Assembly (NCBI RefSeq): GCF_015709455.1
Contig: NZ_JADNQW010000005.1
Coordinates: forward strand, 868,001-932,000
Origin: Methylosinus sp. H3A
GTDB lineage: Bacteria; Pseudomonadota; Alphaproteobacteria; Rhizobiales; Beijerinckiaceae
Direction: 5' to 3'
Length of the DNA: 64,000 nt
Part shown: positions 35,342 through 46,400 of the stretch, in pieces
Numbering within the stretch: position 1 is the stretch's first letter
Layout of the letters: each line of letters begins with the position of its first letter
The notes under the pieces: generated by a model
What the model saw: only the letters and a program-made list of their open reading frames with translations
Told to the model about the DNA's origin: nothing
Databases searched by the model: none
Translations under genes and position numbers: made by a program

Positions 35342-35890
35342 ATGCGCGCTGCGGATGCGGATATTCTGATCCTGCCGGGGCTGGGCGGCTCCGGCCTCGA
35401 GCATTGGCAGACGCGCTGGGCGAAGAAGCTCTCCACCGCGCGCTGCGTGGCGCAGGCGGATTTCGACGCGCCGCGCTTTCCAGAATGGATCGAGAGCATA
35501 GAGCGCGAGATCGCCGCGGCGACGCGTCCCGTGGTGCTGGTCACGCATTCGCTCGGCGGCATAGCGGCGCTGCATGTCGCCGCGCGCGCGAGCGACAAGA
35601 TCGCCGCCGGCTTCCTCGTCGCGCCGCCCTCCGAGCGCGCGATCACCGAGCTGACGGCGATCGATCCCGCCTTTCTGCCGATTCCGCGCGAGCGGCTGCG
35701 CTTTCCCACGCTTCTCGTCGCCAGCTCGGACGATCCTTATGCCGAGTCGGATTTCTCGCGGGCTCTGGCGCAGGACATAGGCGCGGAATTGGTCGATGCC
35801 GGCGCGGCCGGGCATATCAACGCCGATAGCGGACATGGGCCTTGGCCGGAGGGCTCGCTGCGTTTCGCGGGCTTTTTGTCGAAGCTGTAG
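35342..35890 (+). CDS. Alpha/beta hydrolase, RBBP9/YdeN family
   Basis: 182 residues. Serine-hydrolase fold: LILPGLGGSGLEHWQTRW (family N-terminal signature), nucleophile Ser in LVTHSLGGIAAL, Asp in VASSDDPY and His in GHINADSGHGPWPEG. Family members are small serine hydrolases of unknown natural substrate. The start ATG at 35342 has GGAGGAAAC upstream. Confidence 0.88.
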   Translation: MRAADADILILPGLGGSGLEHWQTRWAKKLSTARCVAQADFDAPRFPEWIESIEREIAAATRPVVLVTHSLGGIAALHVAARASDKIAAGFLVAPPSERAITELTAIDPAFLPIPRERLRFPTLLVASSDDPYAESDFSRALAQDIGAELVDAGAAGHINADSGHGPWPEGSLRFAGFLSKL

Positions 35891-36093
35891 CGCGCCGCCT
35901 CCCTCACCCTCCAGCGCTTTCGCGGGAGAGGGAGGCGGCAATTGTCGCCCGAAACTTCGATGAAGCGCGCAATCTACCCCTCTCGCGCGCAGCGGGCTAT
36001 CGGATGCACACATCCCTCGCCCCCACGACGTCATGGCCGGGCTTGTCCCGGCCATGACGGTCAATCCGATAGCGCGAGGGCTGGGGAGGGGCC
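35891..36093. repeat. Composite dispersed repeat, copy 2 (nested palindromes)
   Basis: Starts with hairpin-forming GCCGCCTCCCTC...GAGGGAGGCGGC. An inner unit from about 35993 to 36073 has ends CTATCGGAT / ATCCGATAG and contains the GTCATGGCCGGG / CCCGGCCATGAC palindrome (36030-36058). Outer sequence CTCTCGCGC ... GCGAGGGCTGGGGAGGGG flanks that unit, so one repeat appears inserted in another. It lies between convergent genes. Confidence 0.7.
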
Positions 36094-36828
36094 TCACCGC
36101 CCGCGCATCGCATCGATCTCCCTGCGCGCCCGCGCTTCCAGCGCATCCGCGGACTCTCTCGTCATCAGCCGGCGCGGTGTCGCCACGTCGAGCGTCGCGC
36201 CGACGTGCGAGGGGCGCGGCGACAATAGAAAAATCACATCGGCGAGCTCTATCGCCTCGCGCAGATCATGGGTGACGATCAGCGTCGTCACATGGCGCTC
36301 GTCGATCAACGCGGCGATGCGCGCGCGCAGATCACGCGCCAGCACGTCGTCCAGCGAGACGAAAGGCTCGTCCAGCAGCAGAAGATCGGGCTCGATCGCC
36401 AGAGCCCGCGCGAGCGCGACGCGGCGCGCGAGGCCGAGCGATAATTCGCCGGGAAAATGCTGCGCATGCTCCTCGAGCTCGAGCGCGGCGAGCAGCGAGC
36501 GCAGCGCCTCCTCGCTCGCCTCCGGCGCAGTGATGCGCAGATTGTCGATGACGCTGCGCCAGGGCAGCAGGCGCGGCTCCTGAAACACCATGCCGAGCCG
36601 CCCGCCGGCGGGAAGCGTCACCTCGCCGGAAAATTCCGTATCGAGTCCGGCGATGATGCGCAGCAATGTCGTCTTGCCGCAGCCGGACGGTCCGACTACG
36701 GCGCCGGCGCGGCCGGCCGGCAGCGAAACGCAGAGATTTTCCAGCGCGCGCTGCGGTCGGCCGCCGCGGGCATAATCCTTATGCGAAACCCTGACCTCGA
36801 GTAGGGCGGCGGCGCCATCGCGAGACAT
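36094..36828 (-). CDS. ABC transporter ATPase, NitT/TauT (SsuB) type
   Basis: 244 residues. Walker A GPSGCGKTTLL, Q-loop FQEPRLLPWRSV, signature LSLGLARRVALARAL, Walker B LLLLDEPFVSLD, H-loop THDLREA. The FQEPRLLPW segment is typical of the SsuB/TauB subfamily. The ABC signature reads LSLG rather than LSGG. ATG at 36828 lies inside the permease gene (50-base overlap); TTG at 36837 is an alternative. Third gene of the binding protein-permease-ATPase operon. Confidence 0.88.
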   Translation of the reverse strand: MSRDGAAALLEVRVSHKDYARGGRPQRALENLCVSLPAGRAGAVVGPSGCGKTTLLRIIAGLDTEFSGEVTLPAGGRLGMVFQEPRLLPWRSVIDNLRITAPEASEEALRSLLAALELEEHAQHFPGELSLGLARRVALARALAIEPDLLLLDEPFVSLDDVLARDLRARIAALIDERHVTTLIVTHDLREAIELADVIFLLSPRPSHVGATLDVATPRRLMTRESADALEARARREIDAMRGR

Positions 36829-37534
36829 GTCGTTCAAAGGGCTGCACCAGGAGGGTTTCGACGGCGAGCATCAGCAGGACGAAGGGAATCGCATAGGCGA
36901 GCAGCAAACGCACGTCGAAAAGCTGAAAGGCCATGTTGATCTCGAAGCCGACGCCATTGGAGCGGCCGATCAGCTCGACCACCAGCACGATCTTCCACAC
37001 GAGCGAAAGCCCCGAGCGCGTCGCCGCCGCGATATAGGGCGCGAGCTGCGGCAGGACGATATGCCGCAGCCGCGCGGCCGGGTGCAGGCGGAAGACCTCG
37101 GCCATCTCGTCCAGCTCGTGGTCGAGCGCGCGGGCGCCCTCCCGCATCACGACGATGGCGTTGGGCAGCTTGTTGAGCGCCACCGCGCCAATGGCGGCCG
37201 CCTCGGTGAGGCCGGCCCACAGATAGGCCAGCACGATGACGACCAGCGCCGGCAGATTGAGGAGAATGACCAGCCAAGGATCGAAGAGGCGATCCAACGC
37301 CCGCCGCCTTCCCATGGCGTAGCCGAGCGCGGCGCCCAGGCTCATGGCCAGCAGGAAGGAAGCCGCGACGCGCGCGAGCGTGGCCGCCAGATTGGTGAAC
37401 AGCGCGCCGGACTCGGCCTCATGCGCCATCGCCTCGAAGACGGGGAGCGGCCCCGGCAGGCGGCGCGGATCGGCGAAAAGCGCCGCGCCCTGCCAGAGCG
37501 CCAGCAGCAGCAGCAGCGACAGAAGACGAATCAC
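36779..37534 (-). CDS. ABC transporter permease, NitT/TauT type
   Basis: 251 residues with about six membrane helices; the cytoplasmic EAA loop is EMAEVFRLHPAARLRHIVLP. Start GTG at 37534 overlaps the stop of the binding-protein gene by four bases (GTGA). The sequence resembles SsuC/TauC permeases. Substrate unknown. Confidence 0.87.
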   Translation of the reverse strand: MIRLLSLLLLLALWQGAALFADPRRLPGPLPVFEAMAHEAESGALFTNLAATLARVAASFLLAMSLGAALGYAMGRRRALDRLFDPWLVILLNLPALVVIVLAYLWAGLTEAAAIGAVALNKLPNAIVVMREGARALDHELDEMAEVFRLHPAARLRHIVLPQLAPYIAAATRSGLSLVWKIVLVVELIGRSNGVGFEINMAFQLFDVRLLLAYAIPFVLLMLAVETLLVQPFERHVSRWRRRPTRGQGFA

Positions 37535-38517
37535 CGCGCCGCGCTCGCCGGGGCGGCCTCGTAGAAAGTGCCCGGCGGCAGCTTTGTCGCGCGGCCGACC
37601 AGCGCCGGGCCGCCGATATCGGCGAGAGCGGAGAAGAGAAGGGCCGCATCCGCGCGCTCCTCTGCGAGGCTGCGGGCGGGGATGCCTTCCGAATAGCTCT
37701 TGCGGTAGAGCGCCAGCACGGCCGGATCCTTGGCCGGAATGCGCTGCATCGCCACACGCCAGGCGGCGTCGGACGTGGCGATCAAATGCCTGGCCTTGTC
37801 GATCATGGCGAAGAAACGCGCCAGCGCCTCGGCGTTCTTCGCGGCGAAGCCTTCGTCGAACACATAGCCGGTGACGACGGGGGAACCCTTGGCGCCGAGC
37901 GCCGTCTCCACCTGCCTCAGGTCCAAGGCGCGATAGAGCCCGCGCGCCTCGAGATCGGCGGCGAAATTCCAGAATTCGAGCGCCGCGTCGAGCTCGCCCT
38001 CGGCGGCTTTTTCGGCGATGAGCGGCGGCGCGCCATAGACGATCGTCGCCGCCTTTTCGAGATCGACGCCCTGACGCTGCGCAAAGGCGCGCAACATCAG
38101 CCAGCTCTTGTCGAGCGGCCCGCCGGCGACGCCGATCTTCTTGCCGGCGAGATCGGCCACGCTCTTCACCGATTTGTCCCGCGCCATCAAGGCGCCGATG
38201 GCTGTCGAGTGCGGATAGAAAGTGAGCTTCGCCCCATCGGCGCGCTGGCGAGCGACCCACAGCCAGTCCGAGACGACGATGTCGGCCGAATTGCTCTGAA
38301 TGGCGATCTTGGCGGCGTCTGTATTGGCGAGCTCGGTCACGGTGAGCTCGAGCCCGGCCTGCTTGTCCAGACCGAAGGCCGTGATGACGGCGATCTCCCA
38401 GACGCCGGAGCCGGTCTTCTGGAGGGCGAGACGCAGACGATCGCCGGCCCGCGCAGGCGCGAGGGCGACGAGCGCGATCAGAGCCGAAAGGAGGAGTTTC
38501 TGGAAGATCGGTCGCAA
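37531..38517 (-). CDS. ABC transporter substrate-binding protein, NitT/TauT (NMT1) type
   Basis: 328 residues; signal peptide ends at ALAPARAGD. NMT1/SsuA fold: LRLALQKTGSGVWEIAVITA, SADIVVSDWLWVARQR, VADLAGKKIGVAGGPLDKSW. Related proteins bind sulfonates, taurine, nitrate or thiamine precursors; ligand here cannot be assigned. First gene of the three-gene operon. Confidence 0.87.
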   Translation of the reverse strand: MRPIFQKLLLSALIALVALAPARAGDRLRLALQKTGSGVWEIAVITAFGLDKQAGLELTVTELANTDAAKIAIQSNSADIVVSDWLWVARQRADGAKLTFYPHSTAIGALMARDKSVKSVADLAGKKIGVAGGPLDKSWLMLRAFAQRQGVDLEKAATIVYGAPPLIAEKAAEGELDAALEFWNFAADLEARGLYRALDLRQVETALGAKGSPVVTGYVFDEGFAAKNAEALARFFAMIDKARHLIATSDAAWRVAMQRIPAKDPAVLALYRKSYSEGIPARSLAEERADAALLFSALADIGGPALVGRATKLPPGTFYEAAPASAAR

Positions 38518-38574
38518 GATAAGTCCCGCCTCATTCGTTCATTTCCTCACGAGGCAGGATAGCATAATTCGCGG

Positions 38575-38695
38575 AAAAGGCCCCTCCTCGACCCTCGGCC
38601 GCGCGGGAAGAGGGGCGTGCGAACGATCGGCGTCACGCAAAATCTCAGATGAAAGGCAGAAATCCGCTCCCTCGCCCGCATAGCAGGGGAAGGCT
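38575..38695. repeat. Dispersed repeat, copy 3 (partial)
   Basis: Shares with 11280-11390 the order GCGGGAAGAGGG, CGCAAAATCTCAGATGAA, then CGCTCCCTCGCCCGCATAGC and AGGGGAAGGCTGG. It lacks the GTCATGGCCGGG palindrome found in copies 1 and 2. Confidence 0.6.
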
Positions 38696-38696
38696 G

Positions 38697-38718
38697 GCGG
38701 GGCCCGCTCAGGCCCCGC
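38697..38718 (-). terminator. Hairpin downstream of sufE
   Basis: GCGGGGCC / GGCCCCGC with a 6-base loop, 4 bases past the sufE stop on the minus strand. GC-rich stem without a U-run. Confidence 0.5.
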
Positions 38719-38721
38719 GCG

Positions 38722-39144
38722 TCACGCCGCCAGAGCGGCGCGGGCTTCGTTCTTGATGCGCTCGACCATGGCTCGGACGCCATTGCTGCGCTGGGGCGTC
38801 AGATGCTGGGCGAGGCCGAGCTCGGTGAACAGCGGCATGGCGTCGAGATCGGCGACCTCGTCCGCCGGCCGGCCCGAATAGAGCGCCAGAATCAGGGCCA
38901 CGAGGCCGCGCACGATATGTGCGTCGCTGTCCCCGCGCAGCGACAGAATCGGCGCGCCGCGGCCCTCCCGAATCACCTTGCTCTCAAGCCAGACCTGGCT
39001 CGCGCAGCCACGCACCTTGTTGTCCTCGGTGTGGGCTTCGTCCGGCAAAGGCTCCAGAGTGCGGCCGAGCTCGATGAGATATCGATATCGATCCTCCCAC
39101 TCGTCGAGCATTTCGAAATTGCCGATGATCTCGTCTATCACCAT
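38722..39144 (-). CDS. sufE: SufE-family cysteine desulfurase activator
   Basis: 140 residues. Takes sulfur from SufS for Fe-S cluster assembly. The persulfide-accepting Cys is in NKVRGCASQVWLES, and WEDRYRYLIELGRTLEPL and GRPADEVADLD are family motifs. Start ATG 39144 follows GAGCGGACA. No other suf genes lie here, as is common for this copy in alphaproteobacteria, which often sits by a DUF5330 gene. Confidence 0.92.
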   Translation of the reverse strand: MVIDEIIGNFEMLDEWEDRYRYLIELGRTLEPLPDEAHTEDNKVRGCASQVWLESKVIREGRGAPILSLRGDSDAHIVRGLVALILALYSGRPADEVADLDAMPLFTELGLAQHLTPQRSNGVRAMVERIKNEARAALAA

Positions 39145-39226
39145 TGTCCGCTCGCCCGCTCGAGACGCCCTTCCGACAGTTATATGGCTACTGTCCGTTT
39201 TGGCGCAATCGCCGGCAGTGATGCAA

Positions 39227-39577
39227 TCATGGCGCCGCGCCGAGGCCGGTGGGCCGCCGCGGCGGCTCGACCGCCGTCGCCCGGCCGATTTTCTCGGCCG
39301 CCTGCAGACAATCCAACGGATGCGCCATGCAATGGTCTCGCGCGACGGCGGCGATTTTGCCGGCGGCCTCGTCGGCGAGCTCTGCGAGCGCGCCGCGCGC
39401 CGCCGCGACAGGGGAGGTCTCGGCCTCGACGGGCGAAGCTTTCGGCCTCGCCGCAGCCGGAGCGGCCGAGCGCGCCGCCACGGCGCGCTCGCGCGGCGCG
39501 GGACGCCGCTCCGCGTCACGCATGATGACGAGAAAAACGACCCCCAAGAAAACAAGAGACTTGAATAGGAAACCCAC
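39227..39577 (-). CDS. DUF5330-like membrane-anchored protein
   Basis: 116 residues from GTG 39577, preceded by GCGAGG. N-terminal membrane segment FKSLVFLGVVFLVIM, then an Ala/Pro-rich linker and a conserved two-cysteine end, RDHCMAHPLDCLQAAEKIG. This matches the rhizobial DUF5330 pattern; function unknown. The frame is open to 39793 but that extension is low in support. Confidence 0.65.
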   Translation of the reverse strand: MGFLFKSLVFLGVVFLVIMRDAERRPAPRERAVAARSAAPAAARPKASPVEAETSPVAAARGALAELADEAAGKIAAVARDHCMAHPLDCLQAAEKIGRATAVEPPRRPTGLGAAP

Positions 39578-39812
39578 GGCCGACGCCTCGCTTTCCCGAC
39601 GGGAGCCCGCCGCGCGCGAGAGAAACGATCGCCCGCGCCCCTTACCGCTTCGTAAATGCGGCGGCCGGCGAAGATGCGCGCGAGCCGCGGGCGTAAACGC
39701 GGCCGGCGAGCTAAGAAGTCGCAAACCATAAGCGGCGTTCGGCGCCGCCCCAAAACGGAATTCTTCCATTTCCATGGTCGGTTTAGCAGTCACTTAAGAC
39801 CGATTTGTCACA

Positions 39813-41662
39813 TTGTCCGCAATCGGGAGCGTGATTTTGCGTAAGCCAACTGCACCTTGGGCGACCGTGTCGAGTGAGTGGATCGAGCGTCTGGCGCAAT
39901 CCGGACGCGCCGTCGATTCGATAGAGCGCACGCGTCGCGAAGCCTTCCTCCTATCGCATCTGATTCTCGCGGCCGGCGTGCTCATCGCCGCCCCGCTGTG
40001 GATCGTCGTCAATGGCGCGCCGACGCTCGGCGAGAGCGCGATCTTCGCTCTGGCGCAATTGCCACTGCTGTCGGTGGCGGCCCTGCTGCGCCTCGACGAT
40101 CTGAAGATCGCGCAATCCATCGCCGCCTTCGGCTGGCTCGCGCTCGCCGCGGCCTGCCTTTCTGTCGGCGCTCACGCCGGCGCGGCGGCCCCTTTCGGCG
40201 GCCTCGCCCTCATCGAGGCGATCCTCGCCTGCGATCTCACGCTCGTCTCGATGGTCGCTTCCGCATCGCTCGCCGTGCTCGCCGTCGCGGCCCTCACCGC
40301 GGCCACCGGCGGCGGCTTTTTCGAGACGCTGCTGGCGGCGCCGCTCGTCCTCTATGTCGTGCTGCTCGCCCGCGGCGCGGCGCAGGTCGAGACGGTTCGC
40401 GCGCGCGCCGAAGCGCGCAACGCTCGCGATCTGCGGCTCGTCTCCGAGGCGTCCGGCGATCTCGTCATCGGTTTCGACGAGGGCGGCGCGGTCTCCTCCG
40501 TCGTCGGCGACGCGGCCAGAGCCTATGGGCTCGACGCGCGCGAATTGATGGGGCGCGGCTTTTTTCAGCGCGTCCATGTCGCCGATCGGCCGGCCTTTCT
40601 CAAGCTCGTGTCCGACGCCATCTCGAGCGGCGAGACGGTGCGGGCGACGCTGCGCCTGCGCATCGGCCATGCGCGCAACGAGCTCGGCGAGTTCATCGAG
40701 CCCGTGTTCCATTTCTTCGAGGCGCGCAGCAGCCTGGTGGAGGCCGCCGACGACGCCCGCGCGGCTTGCGTCGTCTGCATTTTGTGCGATGTGACGGCGC
40801 AGCGCCACGCCGCCGAGCGATCGAGGCGGCGCGGCGCGAGAGCGAGATGGCCGCCGCCGGCAAGACGCGTTTCCTCGCCAATGTCAGCCATGAGCTGCGC
40901 ACGCCGCTCAACGCCATCATCGGCTTCTCCGAAATGCTGGCGAGCGAGCAGCTCGCGCCGGTCGATCCGGTGAAGCGGCGCGAATATGCCGAGATCATCC
41001 GCAATTCCGGCCAGCATCTGCTCGCCGTCGTCAATACGATCCTCGACATGTCGAAGATCGAATCGGGGTCGATGCAGCTTTCGCCCGAGCCCTTCTCTCT
41101 GCCCGAGCTCGTCGATCAATGCGCGAGCATGATGCAGCTGAAGGCCGAACAGGGCCATGTGACCCTCTCGCGCGACTATCCCGATCGGCTCGAGGAGATC
41201 GTCGGCGACAAGCGCGCCTGCAAGCAGATCATCATCAATCTCCTGTCCAATGCGGTGAAGTTCACGCCGGCCAATGGCCGCGTGAGAATCAGGGCCTACC
41301 CCGACGGCAATTGCCTCGCGCTCGCCGTCGGCGACAGCGGCATCGGCATTTCCGCCACCGACCTCGGCCGGCTCGGCGATCCCTTCTTCCAGGCGAGCGC
41401 CTGCCATGATCGCGCCTATGAGGGCACCGGCCTCGGCCTCTCCGTGGTCCGCGGCCTCGTCGGCCTGCATGGCGGAACCATCGCGGTCGAGAGCGCGCCG
41501 CGCTGCGGCACCACCGTCACCGTGCGCCTGCCGCTCGATTGCCGTCCCTTTCAGAACAAGGCTCCCGCTCTCGCCCGGATCGAGACGATCGCCCGCCGCG
41601 GCGCGATCCGTCCAGCCGACGGACTCGAGACGACCGAAGACAGGATGAAGAAAATTGCGTGA
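39813..41662 (+). pseudogene. Frameshifted DivJ/PdhS-like sensor histidine kinase
   Basis: Two overlapping frames together encode one kinase of about 615 residues. The first (39813 to about 40817) has six hydrophobic helices (about residues 45-190) and a PAS domain (about 205-330, DLRLVSEASGDLVIGFDEGG). The second (about 40817-41662) has HisKA with FLANVSHELRTPLNAIIGF and HATPase motifs IIINLLSNAVKFTP, GDSGIGIS, GTGLGLSVVRGLVGLHGG. The switch is at 40815-40819, GAGCG where GAGGCG would keep the frame: a one-base loss of G. Architecture matches DivJ, which controls DivK in the cell cycle. Either a true mutation or a sequencing error. Start uncertain (TTG 39813, GTG 39831 or TTG 39837). Confidence 0.8.
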
Positions 41663-42377
41663 AGCTCTCGCCGGCGCCAATCACGATTTCCTGCTCCGCG
41701 ACGATGATCGCCGTGAGACGCAGCGCGGCCGCGGCGCCAAAGCCGGCGCCAAGTCCAAGAAAGGCGCGCTGACGAAGCTGTTCGGCGGCCGCCGGCGCGG
41801 AATCGTTTTCCTCTGCCTCGCCGGCGCGACGGCGATCGGTGTGCCCTTGAACGCGCTCTATTTCCAGGACGGCCGCCACCCGGCGCCGCTGTTCCGCTCC
41901 TTCGCGCCCGAACCGCACGCGCAGGCCGAGGCGCAAGCGCCGCTGCCGCCCGTGCGCCCGCAAGCCGCAGCGCCGACCCAGGCCGCGGCCGTCCAGCCCG
42001 CGCCGGCCCCGCACGCTCCGGTCATGGCCAAGCCTCAGGCGGCGAAGCCGGAGCCCACGCGCGCGGAGAAGCGCGACACGATCGGCGCACTGCTCGGCAA
42101 GGACGCGCATAAGGAGGCGCCGAAGACGGACGAGGCCGACAAGAATGTGCTGAGCGCGCAGCGCGCGCTCGCCAAGCTCGGCTTCGCGCTGCGGCCAGAC
42201 GGCAAGATGGGCGGCGCGACCAAGCAGGCGATCGAGAAATTCGAGCGGGACAACCACCTCCCCGTCACCGGCGAGGTGACGGCCAAGCTGCTGCGCAAGC
42301 TGCAGGGCCAAGCGAGCGTCGGCCAGGCGAACGCTGGCCATGCGAGCGCTGGCCATGCGAGCGCCGCGGCGCATTGA
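41655..42377 (+). CDS. Membrane-anchored peptidoglycan-binding domain protein
   Basis: 240 residues from TTG 41655, which overlaps the end of the kinase gene by 8 bases. Cytoplasmic basic start, one membrane helix (about 49-67, GIVFLCLAGATAIGVPLNAL), a Pro/Ala-rich linker, then a PG_binding_1 domain (about 163-215, LSAQRALAKLGFALRPDGKM, GGATKQAIEKFERDNHLPVT). The C-terminus is a 4 x 15-bp tandem repeat coding GQASV/GQANA/GHASA/GHASA. Coupling to the DivJ-like kinase suggests a cell-envelope or division role. Confidence 0.78.
   Translation: MREALAGANHDFLLRDDDRRETQRGRGAKAGAKSKKGALTKLFGGRRRGIVFLCLAGATAIGVPLNALYFQDGRHPAPLFRSFAPEPHAQAEAQAPLPPVRPQAAAPTQAAAVQPAPAPHAPVMAKPQAAKPEPTRAEKRDTIGALLGKDAHKEAPKTDEADKNVLSAQRALAKLGFALRPDGKMGGATKQAIEKFERDNHLPVTGEVTAKLLRKLQGQASVGQANAGHASAGHASAAAH
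42306..42365 (+). repeat. Four 15-bp tandem repeats
   Basis: Units of GGCCAnGCGAnCGnn, four in a row; the last two differ at one base. In frame, encoding a pentapeptide tail. Confidence 0.85.
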
Positions 42378-42421
42378 CGAAAGAGCTTGCGCGGGCGGCT
42401 TCGAATAGCTGAAAAGAATTC

Positions 42422-42766
42422 ATGCGTCTGCGCTCCGACTTTTTCGTCTCCGCCCTCATCCGCCGCGCCGAGACGGCCGGCGCCGTCGCCATGCTGCGCC
42501 GTCGCGGCTCCGAGGAGGCCGGCTCGATCTTCGTCAAGATCGACCGTCTGGACGGACGCGCGGCGCTGCTCGGGCCGGCCCCGCAGAGCTTCGACCTTCC
42601 CGACGGCGTCGATCGGTTGTTCGCCCGGCTGCATGCGGAAGAATGGGTGACGCCGCTCGAGGCCGAGGAGCGCGCGCACAAGGAGATCGTCTTCGACCCC
42701 GATCTCTGGCTGGTCGAGATCGAGGATCGCGATGGGCGAAGCTTCGTCGATATCGCCGCCGCTTAA
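42422..42766 (+). CDS. DUF1491 family protein
   Basis: 114 residues starting [20 protein letters not shown] and containing [17 protein letters not shown] and [20 protein letters not shown], the DUF1491 pattern found almost only in alphaproteobacteria. Function unknown. Overlaps the convergent queC by four bases. Confidence 0.85.
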   Translation: MRLRSDFFVSALIRRAETAGAVAMLRRRGSEEAGSIFVKIDRLDGRAALLGPAPQSFDLPDGVDRLFARLHAEEWVTPLEAEERAHKEIVFDPDLWLVEIEDRDGRSFVDIAAA

Positions 42767-43479
42767 GAGGCGCGATATTTCTCCCAGCCGGCGGCGCGCA
42801 GGCGGCAGGCCGGACATTGGCCGCAGCCATAGCCCCAGTCGAAGCGCTTGCCGCGCTCGCCGAGATAGCAAGTGTGGCTCTCCTCGACGATCAGCCGCAC
42901 CAAGGGCTCGCCGCCCAATTCTTCGGCGAGCTTCCAGGTCGCGGCCTTGTCGATCCACATGAGCGGCGTAAGAATTTCGAGCGGACGATCCATGCCGAGC
43001 GCCAGCGCGTTTTCCACCGCGCGGATGGTCGCGTCCCGGCAATCGGGATAGCCGGAAAAATCCGTCTCGCACATGCCGCCGACGAGATGGCCGATCCCGC
43101 GCCGATAGGCGAGCGCCGCCGCGAAGGTGAGAAAGAGAATATTGCGCCCCGGCACGAAAGTATTGGGCAAGCCCGAGGCGTCGAAAGCGATCTCCGCCTC
43201 GCGCGTGAGCGCCGTGTCCGAGATGGCGCCGAGCGCCTCGATGGAGATGGTGTGATCCTCGCCGAGCCGCTCGGCCCAGAGCGGGGACATGCGCGAGAGC
43301 CCCTCGCGGATTTTCCCACGCTGCTCGAGCTCGATGCGATGGCGCTGGCCATAATCGAAGCCCACCGTCTCGACGCGCGCAAAGCGCGAGAGCGCGAAGG
43401 CGAGACAGGTCGCGGAATCCTGTCCGCCGGAGAAGAGGACGAGGGCGGCGTCGCTCGTCGATAGAAAAGATGTCGTCAT
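42763..43479 (-). CDS. queC: 7-cyano-7-deazaguanine synthase
   Basis: 238 residues. ATP-dependent conversion of 7-carboxy-7-deazaguanine to preQ0 in queuosine synthesis. PP-loop [40 protein letters not shown], and zinc-binding [20 protein letters not shown] ending CRLR. Start ATG 43479 gives the standard length. No queDEF genes nearby. Confidence 0.95.
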   Translation of the reverse strand: MTTSFLSTSDAALVLFSGGQDSATCLAFALSRFARVETVGFDYGQRHRIELEQRGKIREGLSRMSPLWAERLGEDHTISIEALGAISDTALTREAEIAFDASGLPNTFVPGRNILFLTFAAALAYRRGIGHLVGGMCETDFSGYPDCRDATIRAVENALALGMDRPLEILTPLMWIDKAATWKLAEELGGEPLVRLIVEESHTCYLGERGKRFDWGYGCGQCPACRLRAAGWEKYRAS

Positions 43480-43520
43480 CGCCACTTTGCCTCGTTGCAT
43501 TGCGTCGCGGCCGACGAGCG

Positions 43521-43895
43521 TCAGCCGCGCTGCGCCTCCAGCTTGAGCGCCAGCGATTCCAAATCGTCGACGAACCATACGGATCGCCCGCGATTGGCTT
43601 CATAGACGAAATCGCGCAAGGAGCGGCTTTCATTCATATGCGCGGCTATGCTCCCGACGATCGCCAAGCGAAGCTGATAGTTGACGAATTTCTGAATCGT
43701 TTCTCCTGCGAGACGCGTCTCGAGACGAAAAAACGCGTCCGTCAGGCGAGCGACAGAAATAGCGACCATGCTCGCCTGATGCTCCCAAGCCGCGCTCAGA
43801 AAATCATTGGCGTCGCGCTCGGCCTCGAGCTTCGCGCCATCGTCGCAGCAGACGAGCGTGCGAACGCCATGAATATCGCGCGCGCTATCCGCCAT
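43521..43895 (-). CDS. DUF4180 domain protein
   Basis: 124 residues with the DUF4180 signature: [59 protein letters not shown] and [20 protein letters not shown]. No function is known for the family. Alone on the minus strand between queC and a histidine kinase. Confidence 0.85.
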   Translation of the reverse strand: MADSARDIHGVRTLVCCDDGAKLEAERDANDFLSAAWEHQASMVAISVARLTDAFFRLETRLAGETIQKFVNYQLRLAIVGSIAAHMNESRSLRDFVYEANRGRSVWFVDDLESLALKLEAQRG

Positions 43896-43980
43896 ATCGC
43901 CCTCTCTTTGCCGCTCCGTCGGGAGGCGATTCTAGCCGAAAACGAAGCCCGCGTCCCCATCGCGCCGACGGTCCGCCCCT

Positions 43981-45534
<1,554 letters not shown>

Positions 45535-45743
45535 GATACGCAGGACCCGGAAACAACGATGTCTCGCACTCGAACGACGGCCCCCTGCCGGGAAACGTCG
45601 TCACGACCCTTTCCAGAAGCCGAAAACTTTCTCTGCAATCTAGGCGTCAGGTCGAGCGTCACTGATAATGGGGCGGAAACGTTAACGGGGGACTCACGAC
45701 ATTTGTCGAATTCTATCGATCGTTCCCGTAAGGGAGCGCAAAA

Positions 45744-46397
45744 ATGACCTTTTCCACCGTGAGCGAAGCAAGGCTCGCCGCGCTCGTTTCCGGCATCGGC
45801 GCCTGCCGCATCTGCGTCGAGCGGCCGGAGGGCGCTGCGCTTCCGCACGAGCCGCGCCCGGTGGTGCGCGTTTCAGCGACGGCGAAACTGCTGATCGCCG
45901 GCCAGGCGCCCGGAATGCGCGTGCATCGCTCGGGACTTCCCTTCGACGACCCTTCCGGCGACCGGCTGCGCGAGTGGATGGGCGTCGACCGCGAGACTTT
46001 CTACGACGTCGCCCGCATCGGCGTCGCGGCCATGAGCTTCTGCTTTCCCGGCTATGACGCGCATGGCGGCGACCTGCCGCCGCGCCGCGAATGCGCGCCG
46101 CATTGGCATGACGCGCTCTTTGCGGCTCTGCCGCAGGTGGAAACGATGCTGGCGGTCGGCAAATATGCGCAAGCCTATCATCTGCGCCGTCTCGGCGTGG
46201 CCTTGCGGCCCAGCGCGAGCGTCGCCGAGACGGTCGGCCGCTGGCGGGAATTTTCGGCGCTTCGGCCGAAGATCATCCCGCTGCCGCATCCCTCCTGGCG
46301 CAACAGCGGCTGGCTGAAACGCAATCCCTGGTTCGCCGAGGAGCTTTTGCCGGTGGTGCGGGCGGAGGTGGAGCGGCTGGCGAGACTCGGCCCCTAG
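45744..46397 (+). CDS. Uracil-DNA glycosylase family protein
   Basis: 217 residues of the UDG-like superfamily: ACRICVE, LLIAGQAPGMRVHRSGLPFD, SGDRLREWMG, and a C-terminal IIPLPHPSWRNSGWLKRNPW that matches the HPSP-type motif. Members recognise damaged bases, but this subgroup lacks clear Fe-S cysteine spacing and its activity is unproven. ATG 45744 after GGGAGCGCAAAA. Confidence 0.82.
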   Translation: MTFSTVSEARLAALVSGIGACRICVERPEGAALPHEPRPVVRVSATAKLLIAGQAPGMRVHRSGLPFDDPSGDRLREWMGVDRETFYDVARIGVAAMSFCFPGYDAHGGDLPPRRECAPHWHDALFAALPQVETMLAVGKYAQAYHLRRLGVALRPSASVAETVGRWREFSALRPKIIPLPHPSWRNSGWLKRNPWFAEELLPVVRAEVERLARLGP

Positions 46398-46400
46398 TCG

